A program made the position numbers and the translations under genes. Shown here one piece after another: positions 13,962-20,746 of a stretch of DNA of 44,863 nt. The stretch spans positions 1 through 44,863 of the IMG/VR virus record IMGVR_UViG_3300033145_000591; one strand, given 5' to 3'. Under the pieces are notes generated by a model, which saw only the letters and a list, made by a program, of their open reading frames with translations, was not told where the DNA came from and made no database searches. How positions within the stretch are numbered: position 1 is the first letter of the stretch; each line of letters starts with the position of its first letter. The DNA is from a virus.

Positions 13962-14731
13962 TCTTTGGTACGCTCAACCAGGAAGTTGCCCACTTTCTGA
14001 ATGGGTATTGCTTTGTGCATAATACCCGTACGCCTTGCTTTCTCAACAATAACAAAACTCTTTGACAATCCCACCTTATCAACCTGCCTGTAAATAAACA
14101 GGATTGTATCAGCTTCACAGCTTATCATGCCTGAATCCCTGATAAGATCATATGAGGCATCCTCTGGCGTTTCCAGCTTTGCCTTGTGGATATGACACAC
14201 CAGAAATATTATCATATTATTAGCGATAGCAAATCGTTTTAATTTGCGAACCAACGATCCAATAGTAAGTGAGGGGTTTTTGTATGTGTATAAATCAAAT
14301 AGAAAGTGAAGGTGATCTATAAACACCACTTTAGTGTGGTATTTCTCTCTTGCTTCAAGGCATCGTTCAAGCAACCACTCAATATCGTTAGCCTTTAACT
14401 CTCTTGGCATGTAGAAAACCATATTCTCACAGTATTCAGTATCACCAAAACAGTGAAGGAATTCACGTGGTGGCATTTCAAAGGTAAAGAATAATGGAAA
14501 TTCCTGTTGCTTGCACAGGTGATCGGTCAGGGACTGAGCGAACAGGGTTTTCCCGTGGCCTGTGACGCCAGTGAGGACGACCAGCTCCCCCCCCGTGAAC
14601 CCCTCAACTGCACAGTTAAGGGTGGGTATGTGTGAATATACCGGCCGTTGCTTGCCTTGTAGTTTTATTAACTGTAGCATCTCATAATTTGATATTACTC
14701 TATCATCACCGTTATAGTCTATAAGTGTCAT
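13958..14731 (-). CDS. DnaB-type replicative helicase / RecA-fold ATPase
   Basis: This 257-residue protein corresponds to the C-terminal ATPase domain of DnaB-like helicases: Walker A GVTGHGKT (55-62), FFTFEMPPREF (81-91, DnaB H1a-like motif), Walker B VVFIDHLHFLFD with Asp139, an arginine/lysine-rich IGSLVRKLKRFA helix, and LVCHIHKAK. The N-terminal primase-interacting domain of DnaB is missing, as in many phage versions. It works with the initiator-like gene encoded upstream at 15330. The phage has no DNA polymerase, so it must recruit the host replisome. Confidence 0.85.
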   Translation of the reverse strand: MTLIDYNGDDRVISNYEMLQLIKLQGKQRPVYSHIPTLNCAVEGFTGGELVVLTGVTGHGKTLFAQSLTDHLCKQQEFPLFFTFEMPPREFLHCFGDTEYCENMVFYMPRELKANDIEWLLERCLEAREKYHTKVVFIDHLHFLFDLYTYKNPSLTIGSLVRKLKRFAIANNMIIFLVCHIHKAKLETPEDASYDLIRDSGMISCEADTILFIYRQVDKVGLSKSFVIVEKARRTGIMHKAIPIQKVGNFLVERTKE

Positions 14732-14762
14732 AGTTTCCCCTACTTAAACTTATGTCTGTGGT

Positions 14763-15071
14763 TCAAAACATAAACCTCATTTGTTTTTTGTATTTCTTTT
14801 CCCGCCTTCTCAACGCTCTTGATTTCATGTCGTGTCGGTTATGACATAGCTGGCATAGGGCCGCTAGGTTTAAAAGGTTTGATTCCTCTGGTTCGTCATT
14901 GTAAATATGTGCTACCGTCAAAATAACCTTACTTCCTGTTTCTGGATGGGGTTTATAGTTTTCTGCACCACACCATTCACACCTGTTTTTTGCCCTGTAA
15001 AACCTAACAAACCTAGAACGCAAAGCCCAATCTTTAGGATACCTGTCTTTATTTTCTGGCAGTATTGGCAA
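14763..15071 (-). CDS. HNH endonuclease-like protein
   Basis: This 102-residue protein shows CEWCGAENY, then VAHIYNDEPEESNLLNLAAL and CQLCHNRHD, the two CxxC pairs and the His-Asn-His arrangement of an HNH/McrA fold. Start TTG 15071, with AGGAGG 4 bases upstream. HNH proteins in phages act in packaging, as homing enzymes or in DNA repair. Its place in the replication block and the absence of an interrupted gene speak against a homing role, but this is not proven. Confidence 0.85.
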   Translation of the reverse strand: MPILPENKDRYPKDWALRSRFVRFYRAKNRCEWCGAENYKPHPETGSKVILTVAHIYNDEPEESNLLNLAALCQLCHNRHDMKSRALRRREKKYKKQMRFMF

Positions 15072-15086
15072 TAAACCTCCTTCTTA

Positions 15087-15170
15087 TCACTCCCAATTGG
15101 GCTCGACATAATATCCTTTTGGATGTTTCACCTTACAACTACTCCACCTACTTTTAATTTGTATTTTCAT
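15087..15170 (-). CDS. Very small basic protein (27 aa)
   Basis: GAGGAGG lies 4 bases before the ATG, an unusually strong site for such a short frame. Sequence starts MKIQIKSRWSSCKVKHPKG. It overlaps the end of the previous gene by 17 bases. Its stop is close before the HNH start. Function unknown. Confidence 0.4.
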   Translation of the reverse strand: MKIQIKSRWSSCKVKHPKGYYVEPNWE

Positions 15171-15333
15171 ACTTCCTCCTCATCCTTATAACTCGTTTAG
15201 TATCCTTAATTACATCAGCACACAACCTGATATATGTGCCAAGTTCGTTAGTAAGGGCTGGATATTTATCCCTTAATACCCTTGAATTACGTATCTCTAT
15301 TTCATAAAAGTGGATTTCGTCTAGCCAGGTCAT
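15154..15333 (-). CDS. Small hypothetical helical protein (59 aa)
   Basis: The ATG overlaps the stop of the initiator gene (ATGA). MTWLDEIHFYEIEIRNSRVL leads into a basic C-terminus (KDTKRVIRMRRKYE). Likely helical; a replication accessory is possible from context. Unknown family. Confidence 0.55.
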   Translation of the reverse strand: MTWLDEIHFYEIEIRNSRVLRDKYPALTNELGTYIRLCADVIKDTKRVIRMRRKYENTN

Positions 15334-16034
15334 ACGCCACCATTCGGAAAGTATTCTTTATTCAACTCGCTTTCCTTCGGCCGGTTGGGGATTTCGTCAT
15401 TCCACCGCTCGCCGTTTAACCACGTTGTTGGTAGGGGGACGAACTTTCTCTTGTCCTTTGTCCAGCCTTCGGTCTTTGCCATTGCCGTTACTACCCTGAG
15501 TATCTTCTGGTGTAATTCCTTATCGGGTGCTAACTTAATGTATATCTCTTGTGCTTTCTTCTTGTTTTCTCTTTTAGGATATACTTTCCAAAACTCATTG
15601 AACATTTGCACATGTGTATTAACTTCCTTTAACTTACCTTTACTTATATTAACTTGTGCGGTAGTAACTCTGGAGTAACTCTGGAGTTGCTCGGGAGTAG
15701 GTGGGGATATGGTCGGGCGTGATTCTCTATCTGGTCGTAAACATGGCTGTTTATCTTTAAAGTCGGGGTAGCATAGATATTTTTTACTACCATATCTTAC
15801 TATTAAATGCTGGTTTTCCATCTCTTGCAGGTAGTTTTCTATCTGGTTCGTACTAATTCTGTCCTGCCATGGGAAAATCGTGTTTTTAATCACCACGGGA
15901 TTAGCCAGGTAACACCCGTTAACATCCAGGTGTGTCAGCATCCAAGTGTATAGTAGCCGTGCCGTATCGCTTGATAGTTCCTTCATTTTCTCACTCATAG
16001 AAATAGACTTTAACAACATTCTCCCCCTAGCCAT
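15330..16034 (-). CDS. Replication initiator / DnaD-like helicase loader
   Basis: I chose ATG 16034 (MARGRMLLKSISMSEK) because GGAGGTTCAAGG lies before it; a longer frame reaches 16163 but begins near the transcription start. The 234-residue protein has an N-terminal winged-helix-like region (SSDTARLLYTWMLTHLDVNG and QIENYLQEMENQHLIVRYG). A C-terminal segment FNEFWKVYPKRENKKKAQEI and PLPTTWLNGERWNDE follows, the common ending of phage replisome-organiser proteins. It would bind the origin and load the helicase encoded downstream. It is the first gene of the leftward early transcript. Confidence 0.8.
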   Translation of the reverse strand: MARGRMLLKSISMSEKMKELSSDTARLLYTWMLTHLDVNGCYLANPVVIKNTIFPWQDRISTNQIENYLQEMENQHLIVRYGSKKYLCYPDFKDKQPCLRPDRESRPTISPPTPEQLQSYSRVTTAQVNISKGKLKEVNTHVQMFNEFWKVYPKRENKKKAQEIYIKLAPDKELHQKILRVVTAMAKTEGWTKDKRKFVPLPTTWLNGERWNDEIPNRPKESELNKEYFPNGGV

Positions 16035-16056
16035 GACCTTGAACCTCCAAGCATAA

Positions 16057-16115
16057 AAGGCCACAAAAAAGACCAAGGGGTGAGCTACCAAAGTGTTGGT
16101 TTTCCCCCTGGCCTT
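16057..16115 (-). ncRNA. Structured leader of the leftward early transcript
   Basis: The RNA folds into nested stems: AAGGCCA/TGGCCTT (16115-16109 with 16063-16057), GGGG/CCCC inside it, and an inner hairpin CCAA-CACT-TTGG. It starts about 45 bases after the probable transcription start and ends 22 bases before the initiator ATG. No T run follows, so it is not a terminator. A regulatory or antitermination role is conceivable. Confidence 0.4.
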
Positions 16116-16169
16116 AGTTGCAGCCAAATATATCACAAAATTTATTTTACCCCGATAGCTCATGACTAC

Positions 16170-16198
16170 ATACTAAACGATCCCCCACAATTTGTCAA
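16170..16198 (-). promoter_or_regulatory. Sigma70 promoter, leftward replication transcript
   Basis: TTGACA (16198-16193), 17-base spacer, TAGTAT (16175-16170) on the minus strand. The start would lie near 16163. Confidence 0.8.
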
Positions 16199-16234
16199 GC
16201 TAAATAATTATTTTAAAATAAGTGAAAATAAACC

Positions 16235-16263
16235 TTGCAATTTAAAAAAATAGGGTGTATAAT
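16235..16263 (+). promoter_or_regulatory. Sigma70 promoter, rightward early transcript
   Basis: TTGCAA (16235-16240), 17-base spacer, TATAAT (16258-16263). The spacer is A-rich. Start near 16270. It is back to back with the leftward promoter, with 36 bases between the two -35 boxes. Confidence 0.8.
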
Positions 16264-16291
16264 GTACTTAACAATCAATAAAGGGTATCTT

Positions 16292-16477
16292 ATGATAAAT
16301 CAAACTAATTATATTGGGGTGCAGGAAACCAACGCAGATTCCCTCTGCGGCAGGAGATACCCTCATCAAATTCCTGTGCCCCATGTTTTTTTGGGGGTTT
16401 GGCATGACTGTTACATGCGTGATCTCTACTGCTACTCACTCGTGATGTGGCAAAGCAGACACGGTGTTATGGTATAG
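16292..16477 (+). CDS. Possible small protein within the structured leader (61 aa)
   Basis: ATG 16292 is preceded by AAAGGG with 6-base spacing. The product begins MINQTNYIGVQETNADSLCG and is Cys/Tyr/His-rich. It overlaps RNA stems that look selected for folding, so the reading frame may be incidental or could act as a leader peptide. No homology recognised. Confidence 0.35.
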   Translation: MINQTNYIGVQETNADSLCGRRYPHQIPVPHVFLGVWHDCYMRDLYCYSLVMWQSRHGVMV

Positions 16478-16604
16478 GATGTAGGTCTTTGTAAATGGGG
16501 GAACGGTACAATGGCTATCCGTGCCGGAGTAGCCAGCCTAGTACCCCATGCGGGGAAGCGAGCAGGGGAAGGGTACTCGGGTCAAAACCCCTGTCGCAAC
16601 CCCC
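16316..16604 (+). ncRNA. Long structured 5' leader of the rightward early transcript
   Basis: Several strong stems lie between the promoter and the ATG at 16624. (1) GGGGTGCAGGAA (16316-16327) pairs over 12 bp, with two G-U pairs, with TTCCTGTGCCCC (16371-16382). It encloses the perfect hairpin CGCAGA/TCTGCG (16333-16349) and is followed after ATG by seven T, like an intrinsic terminator. (2) GGCTA-CCG/CGG-TAGCC (16513-16534). (3) GTACCC/GGGTAC (16541-16546 with 16571-16576) with an alternative CCCC-ATGC-GGGG hairpin inside. (4) GGGGG (16497-16501) with CCCCC (16600-16604), closing the last domain. This looks like a folded regulatory RNA with an attenuator. Confidence 0.5.
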
Positions 16605-16623
16605 TAACTAAAAGGAGGGTATC

Positions 16624-16998
16624 ATGTGTTTAAGAACAGCGGATAGGGTTTATAAAAAAAATAGTCGTAAGATTGTAGGTTATAAGGTGTTGGAAAGGAT
16701 TGGAAGGGGTAAGTATGAAAGTGGTTTTTTCCCTGGGGTCTACACCATTGGGAAAAAGTATGAGCGTAATCCAGCAAAAGGAAAAATCTTAGCCTCTGGT
16801 GGTAAACGGTATCCAGTTGGATTTCACATTCTTGAGAAAAAGAGAGATGCACAAGGTTGGCTTTTTGAGGATAACGAAAGGATAGTACGGGTAGAGGGAA
16901 CTGGTGTTTTAGCTGTTGGGAAACAAAGTGGTTGTGATAAGGGAAAATGTTATATCTGTAAGTATCAAAAAATAACAAAAAGCGTGGGGGATAAAGGA
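16624..16998 (+). other. Body of the leader's first downstream gene region (see CDS 16624-17019)
   Basis: No separate element; the stretch is occupied by the coding region described in the next entry and shows no further hairpins of note. Confidence 0.1.
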
Positions 16999-17019
16999 GG
17001 GAAAAAATGGCAGACTTAA
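16624..17019 (+). CDS. Hypothetical early protein (131 aa)
   Basis: AAAAGGAGGGTATC precedes the ATG. Begins MCLRTADRVYKKNSRKIVGY; the C-terminus has GCDKGKCYICKYQK, a possible zinc knuckle. Lys/Gly-rich, with beta-strand-like segments. It is the first clear gene after the structured leader, so its expression would depend on read-through of the attenuator-like stem. No family recognised. Confidence 0.75.
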   Translation: MCLRTADRVYKKNSRKIVGYKVLERIGRGKYESGFFPGVYTIGKKYERNPAKGKILASGGKRYPVGFHILEKKRDAQGWLFEDNERIVRVEGTGVLAVGKQSGCDKGKCYICKYQKITKSVGDKGGKKWQT

Positions 17020-17183
17020 TGGATGAATGTAGAAACAAAACCTGTGAGTGGTGTGGTAAGAAATATGCCTATCACCTGATGATAGGTGAGTTGTGCCAGA
17101 CCTGTGCAGAAGATGATGATGTTTGTGTTGCCATGGAGAGGGAGGGGGCAATGGAGGGTGAGGTAGAGCCATGCCTAGAATAA
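17007..17183 (+). CDS. Small acidic zinc-ribbon protein (58 aa)
   Basis: GGAGGGAAAAA precedes the ATG at 17007. CEWCGKKYAYHLMIGELCQTC gives two CxxC knuckles (residues 13-16 and 30-33), followed by an acidic tail. It overlaps both neighbours by 13 bases. A protein- or nucleic-acid-binding adaptor is possible. Confidence 0.65.
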   Translation: MADLMDECRNKTCEWCGKKYAYHLMIGELCQTCAEDDDVCVAMEREGAMEGEVEPCLE

Positions 17184-17866
17184 TATACAAAAGTAAAGAT
17201 GGTAAAACACGCTACAAGGGGGTAACCACAATTATTGGCGAGATATGGACTTACATGAAAAGTAAGTCTCTGCTGGACTGGTCTTGCGGGTTGGCTGTTA
17301 ATTATGAAGGTGGTGTCCACAAGCCAATCTACCACGAATGGGAAAGGGACAGGGCTGGCAGGATTGGGACGCTGGCGCACGAGTACGTTACCAACTTCAT
17401 AAAAACCCAACCAGAAGGGCCAAAAGACCCAACCACCTTTAATGCTGAGGAAAGCAAAGAAGCACACAGGATATATGAAATCTATCACGGGTGGGTATTG
17501 GGGAATGTAAACAAAGCCACCTACCTAGAACACAGCATGATAGACGAGAAGTACCAGTACGGTGGCACACCAGATTTCATTGGTGTGCTTAAAGACGGCA
17601 ACCAAGTTATCCTAGACTGGAAAACGGGGTATGTTGACGAAATCTCATGTCTGTATCAGCTATCAGCGTACTACAACCTATGTATGGTAAACCATCCAGA
17701 GATTAATGTTGATAAGGGGGTTATCGTAGGATTAAACTGCGACAAAACCAAGATTAAGCTAACAGAATATAGTATTGAAGAAATGCTGGCTGGGTTTGAT
17801 GGGTTCTGGCATTACCTAAAAGCCCATCATAACAGGGTAAAAATAGAGGAAAGGAGGGGAAAATGA
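17171..17866 (+). CDS. PD-(D/E)XK exonuclease (Cas4/RecB-like)
   Basis: The 231-residue protein carries the nuclease core: GRIGTLAHEYV (His/Glu of motif I, residues about 64-74), YGGTPDFIGVL (motif II Asp), VILDWKTG (motif III D-x-K) and YQLSAYYNL (QxxxY motif IV). This is the order found in RecB-type and Cas4-type exonucleases; no iron-sulfur Cys cluster is visible. It is coupled to the ERF gene downstream, and together they form a phage recombination pair: the nuclease resects ends and ERF anneals the strands. Confidence 0.88.
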   Translation: MPRIIYKSKDGKTRYKGVTTIIGEIWTYMKSKSLLDWSCGLAVNYEGGVHKPIYHEWERDRAGRIGTLAHEYVTNFIKTQPEGPKDPTTFNAEESKEAHRIYEIYHGWVLGNVNKATYLEHSMIDEKYQYGGTPDFIGVLKDGNQVILDWKTGYVDEISCLYQLSAYYNLCMVNHPEINVDKGVIVGLNCDKTKIKLTEYSIEEMLAGFDGFWHYLKAHHNRVKIEERRGK

Positions 17867-18492
17867 GCTTACAAAAAATACAGGCAGAACTAAAGGCACC
17901 AAAAGGGCAGTACAATGAATTTGGTAAGTATAATTATCGTTCCTGTGAGGACATACTTGAGGCAGTTAAGCCATTACTGGCTGAGTATGGATATGCCCTT
18001 ATTGTTAGCGATAAGATTGTTGAGGTTGGTGACAGGGTATATGTTTGTGCTCAAGCGGGGTTGATTAAGGAAAAGGAGGATGGTACGCTAGATGAAAAAC
18101 AAACAACAGCCTATGGTTTCGCAAGAGAGCCAGAGAACAGGAAGGGAATGGATGAATCACAAATCACAGGGGCAGCATCCAGCTATGCACGAAAGTACGC
18201 CCTGAATGGATTGTTTGCGATAGACGACACAAGGGATGCTGATGCCACCAATGATGGGAATGGAGGCAAAAAAGCAAAGCAGGAAGAACCACCAGAACCA
18301 GAGAAATCTGATAAAGATAAAAGGAAAGAGGACGGAGCAACCAAGTGCAAGGAATTGCTGGGGACGTTACCCAAAAACACACAGAAGTTAATCGGGGAAG
18401 AATACGGCAGGTTCGAGCTTATGAATCTGAAAGAATTAATCAAATGCCACAAGGCAATGTCAAAGGAGGTAACAGATGGGGGACAAACCTAA
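17863..18492 (+). CDS. erf: ERF-family single-strand annealing protein
   Basis: Residues 17-27 YNEFGKYNYRS and the middle block KGMDESQITGAASSYARKYA followed by LNGLFAIDDT are diagnostic of the ERF superfamily. The C-terminal third is a charged linker (Lys/Glu/Pro-rich) plus a small helical domain. 209 residues is a usual length. GGAGGGGAAA precedes the ATG, which overlaps the nuclease stop by 4 bases. The protein anneals complementary single strands in recombination and possibly genome circularisation. Confidence 0.92.
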   Translation: MSLQKIQAELKAPKGQYNEFGKYNYRSCEDILEAVKPLLAEYGYALIVSDKIVEVGDRVYVCAQAGLIKEKEDGTLDEKQTTAYGFAREPENRKGMDESQITGAASSYARKYALNGLFAIDDTRDADATNDGNGGKKAKQEEPPEPEKSDKDKRKEDGATKCKELLGTLPKNTQKLIGEEYGRFELMNLKELIKCHKAMSKEVTDGGQT

Positions 18493-18694
18493 ATACAATG
18501 TAAGTATCCTGGTAAAAGATAAATGGCATAGTGGTGGAGCGTTATGGGAATCGGCAATAGATAAAAAACATACCTTTAGCGGTAATGTAAAAATCAATGA
18601 TATTGAGCACCCTGTTTGTGTTTATGAGAACAAACAGAAGGACGCAGAACCGCTACCACCAAAGGCTGACGATGAATCAGATGCACCATTTTGA
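18476..18694 (+). CDS. Small protein with SSB-like acidic C-terminal tail (72 aa)
   Basis: The last residues, DDESDAPF, resemble the conserved acidic tail with a terminal Pro-Phe by which SSB recruits replication and repair partners. The body (MGDKPKYNVSILVKDKW, then HTFSGNVKIND) is beta-rich but too short for a full OB fold. It overlaps the end of the ERF gene by 17 bases. It may be a minimal single-strand-binding protein or a decoy for SSB-interacting host proteins. Confidence 0.65.
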   Translation: MGDKPKYNVSILVKDKWHSGGALWESAIDKKHTFSGNVKINDIEHPVCVYENKQKDAEPLPPKADDESDAPF

Positions 18695-18730
18695 TACAAT
18701 GCCAATGATGGAGTTTATGGTATATAGAAG

Positions 18731-19273
18731 ATGAACGGTAAAATAATATTAGATTTATGTGGTGGTACAGGTGCATGGTCGAAACCTTATGCCGATGCTG
18801 GTTATGATGTAAAAATAATAGATAACGGTATAGACGTGAGACTATTTAAAAGGCTATCAAAAAACATATATGGGATACTTGCAGCCCCGCCTTGTACCCA
18901 CCTTTCTGGAAGTGGGGCAAGGTGGTGGGGTGAAAAGGGGGAGAAGGCCCTGCTGGAAGCATTGTCTGTGGTAGATGCGTGTTTAAGGATGGTGGTTGTC
19001 TATGGGCCAAAATTCTGGTGTTTAGAGAACCCAGTGGGGAGACTTGCAAAATATTTAGGGAAGCCCAAGACATACTTTCAACCCTATGAATATGGCGACC
19101 CATATACAAAAAAGACTTGTCTGTGGGGTGGATTTAACATGCCCACGAAGACACCAGTTGAACCGACAGAAGGTGGTAAAATATGGAGAATGCCACCATC
19201 TAAAGACAGGAGTAAATTAAGATCAATAACCCCAGCAGGATTTGCAAAAGCATTTTTTGAGGCGAATAAATGA
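18731..19273 (+). CDS. DNA cytosine-C5 methyltransferase-like protein
   Basis: LDLCGGTGAWS (residues 7-17) is a SAM-binding motif I, AAPPCTHLSGSG (residues 51-62) holds the PC of C5-methyltransferase motif IV, and FWCLENPVGRL is the ENP motif. At 180 residues it is only about half the length of a bacterial C5 enzyme and shows little target-recognition region. It may modify phage DNA against restriction, or methylate another substrate. It is in the early recombination transcript. Confidence 0.8.
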   Translation: MNGKIILDLCGGTGAWSKPYADAGYDVKIIDNGIDVRLFKRLSKNIYGILAAPPCTHLSGSGARWWGEKGEKALLEALSVVDACLRMVVVYGPKFWCLENPVGRLAKYLGKPKTYFQPYEYGDPYTKKTCLWGGFNMPTKTPVEPTEGGKIWRMPPSKDRSKLRSITPAGFAKAFFEANK

Positions 19274-19299
19274 AACCAATAACAGCAGGAGGATAATTC

Positions 19300-19443
19300 A
19301 TGATTTTATTTTGCAGTTGTGAGCATAGGTATCAGGATGAAAAATATGGCGGGGGCAAGCGAGTATTCAATAAAATGGAGAAAAAGCCTACCTCTCCCCA
19401 AGAATATCGTTGTACTGTTTGTGGGAGGGTGCGTACTGGTTAG
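19300..19443 (+). CDS. Small zinc-ribbon protein (47 aa)
   Basis: AGGAGGATAATTC precedes the ATG. MILFCSCEHRYQDEKYGGGK ends with YRCTVCGRVRTG, giving CxC and CxxC pairs, a treble-clef or ribbon type zinc site. Function unknown. Confidence 0.55.
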   Translation: MILFCSCEHRYQDEKYGGGKRVFNKMEKKPTSPQEYRCTVCGRVRTG

Positions 19444-19474
19444 CGTTTAATCATTAGCCGTAGGAGAATATATT

Positions 19475-19720
19475 ATGTTGCCAAGTGAATGCTCGTTTTT
19501 TAAAAGAGCTTATGGTGGTGGGCGAATATCTAAATGCCCAACATGGTTAGGCATATCCCTTATCACCCTGCTTACTATTCTATCTCTTGCATTAGGCATG
19601 GTTGCCTACCAGATGCAACAGGTTAAAGAATGTATGATAGTTAATCTGGAAGTTACTAAGGCGAATGGTAAATTGGTTAAAGGATATAGTGAGGCGTTGG
19701 TGGAGTCGTTGGAGGAATGA
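19475..19720 (+). CDS. Small single-TM protein (81 aa)
   Basis: AGGAGAATATATT precedes the ATG. After a Cys/Gly-rich N-terminus there is one membrane helix (WLGISLITLLTILSLALGMV, residues 24-43) and a helical C-terminus with Glu/Lys. It could be a membrane-bound regulator or lysis-timing protein, but no family is recognised. Confidence 0.65.
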   Translation: MLPSECSFFKRAYGGGRISKCPTWLGISLITLLTILSLALGMVAYQMQQVKECMIVNLEVTKANGKLVKGYSEALVESLEE

Positions 19721-19773
19721 TATGCAATATAAGATAAAACGTAGTACGTATATTAGTTATTAGGAGTATAATA

Positions 19774-20019
19774 ATGATTGAGAAGGTTTTAGAGCTTGGT
19801 TACTACCCCGTTGACCCTTCTTGTGCGGGGGAGGGGGCGCAATTTATTAATGGGCTTTGGTATATGCCTCGGTGGGGTTGTGATACCTTTGAGCACATAC
19901 AAGATATGCTGGAAGAACAACCATCCAGCGAACAGTCGGGTAGCCAGATTAGATATGCTTGTAATGTTTGCGGTAAGAATTGGGAGAATAGGTTGCAAGC
20001 CATTTATTGCTGTCGCTGA
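19774..20019 (+). CDS. Small Cys-rich protein (81 aa)
   Basis: TAGGAGTATAATA precedes the ATG. Begins MIEKVLELGYYPVDPSCAG; the C-terminus RYACNVCGKNWENRLQAIYC is a zinc-ribbon-like half. The frame ends inside the first copy of the 23-base repeat. Unknown function. Confidence 0.6.
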   Translation: MIEKVLELGYYPVDPSCAGEGAQFINGLWYMPRWGCDTFEHIQDMLEEQPSSEQSGSQIRYACNVCGKNWENRLQAIYCCR

Positions 20020-20035
20020 TTTAATCATTATATGA
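20013..20035 (+). repeat. 23-bp direct repeat, copy 1
   Basis: TCGCTGATTTAATCATTATA plus TGA occurs here and again at 20221-20243, each time at the end of one gene and just before the Shine-Dalgarno of the next. A shorter relative (GTTTAATCATTA) is at about 19445. It suggests gene duplication or insertion at a shared junction sequence. Confidence 0.85.
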
Positions 20036-20046
20036 AGGAGGATAAA

Positions 20047-20220
20047 ATGACTGATTGGAAACTTAGAGAAGATGCAGAACCACAGGGCGGTAGCGATGGA
20101 TTTTGGTATGATATAAACAATGGCTATATCAAGCCAGAACTCTTGCTATCAGATGTATCTCAAATACAGAGAGTCAATGAGGCAGTTGATACTTTAAGTA
20201 GCTTTGAAATGCACCGCTAG
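20047..20220 (+). CDS. Small hypothetical acidic protein (57 aa)
   Basis: ATG 20047 follows AAGGAGGATAAA. Begins MTDWKLREDAEPQGGSDGFW; acidic, probably a small alpha/beta protein. It lies between the two copies of the 23-base repeat, so it may be a movable unit. Unknown family. Confidence 0.6.
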   Translation: MTDWKLREDAEPQGGSDGFWYDINNGYIKPELLLSDVSQIQRVNEAVDTLSSFEMHR

Positions 20221-20243
20221 TCGCTGATTTAATCATTATATGA
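20221..20243 (+). repeat. 23-bp direct repeat, copy 2
   Basis: Identical to 20013-20035 (start TCGCTGATTTAATC). The copies are 208 bases apart and flank the gene at 20047. Confidence 0.85.
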
Positions 20244-20251
20244 GGTAATTT

Positions 20252-20452
20252 ATGAAGATAGAAGCTAGGGAAGGTTATGGGATAACACTCAAAGAGGTTT
20301 TTGAAGGAGTAAGGCTTGAAACAAAAGAAGGGGAAAACGTAAGTATCTGCATGAGAGATGGGGGATTTGAAATGGCTGTGTGGTTTGCTGGAGACACAGA
20401 GGGGCAAGGGGGGAAATACTCAATCCGAAGGGGCGAAATTAATATATTATGA
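20252..20452 (+). CDS. Small hypothetical protein (66 aa)
   Basis: GAGGTAATTT precedes the ATG. MKIEAREGYGITLKEVFEGV leads into alternating strands (VSICMRDGGFEMAVWFAG); probably a small beta-rich domain. Coupled to the next gene by a 4-base overlap. Unknown function. Confidence 0.6.
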   Translation: MKIEAREGYGITLKEVFEGVRLETKEGENVSICMRDGGFEMAVWFAGDTEGQGGKYSIRRGEINIL

Positions 20453-20745
20453 CACTAAGAGAAAAACAATCTAAGTTTATGTATATGCTACACCTGTTGA
20501 TAGAGTTTGCCTATAGAAATGGGTATGAATTAACGGGCGGTGACCTTTTTGCTACAAGTGGGCATAAAGATGGTAGCTTTCATTATAGGAGACTAGCTAT
20601 TGATCTTAACCTGTTTATTGATGGTGAGTATCAGGAAACAACTGAAGCACATACTGAACTAGGTGAATATTGGGAAAGTTTAGGTGGAACGTGGGGTGGT
20701 AGGTTTAAACATAAAGATGGTAATCATTATAGTTATGGGGAGTAG
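20449..20745 (+). CDS. Putative small peptidase-like or unknown early protein (98 aa)
   Basis: Begins MTLREKQSKFMYMLHLLIEF. It then shows HYRRLAIDLNLFIDGEYQ, ELGEYWESLGGTWGGRFKHKD and a final HYSY. The RLAIDLNLF and GxxWGGRF pattern with His residues resembles VanY/M15-type peptidoglycan peptidases, some of which serve as phage endolysins. Only the central core is present and there is no signal peptide. This is the best candidate for an endolysin in the genome. It is the last rightward gene, ending 1 base before the convergent leftward gene, with no terminator between. Confidence 0.55.
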   Translation: MTLREKQSKFMYMLHLLIEFAYRNGYELTGGDLFATSGHKDGSFHYRRLAIDLNLFIDGEYQETTEAHTELGEYWESLGGTWGGRFKHKDGNHYSYGE

Positions 20746-20746
20746 G

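Noticed and set aside
14763-15071. HNH protein as part of a homing intron
   Set aside because: No interrupted gene or intron-like structure surrounds it; its neighbours are intact and coupled.
16497-16604. A second tRNA in the early leader (D-loop-like AATGGCTA, T-arm-like GGGTCAAAACCC)
   Set aside because: The acceptor pairs for only five bases, the T loop lacks TTC and no anticodon arm forms; the stems fit a leader RNA better.
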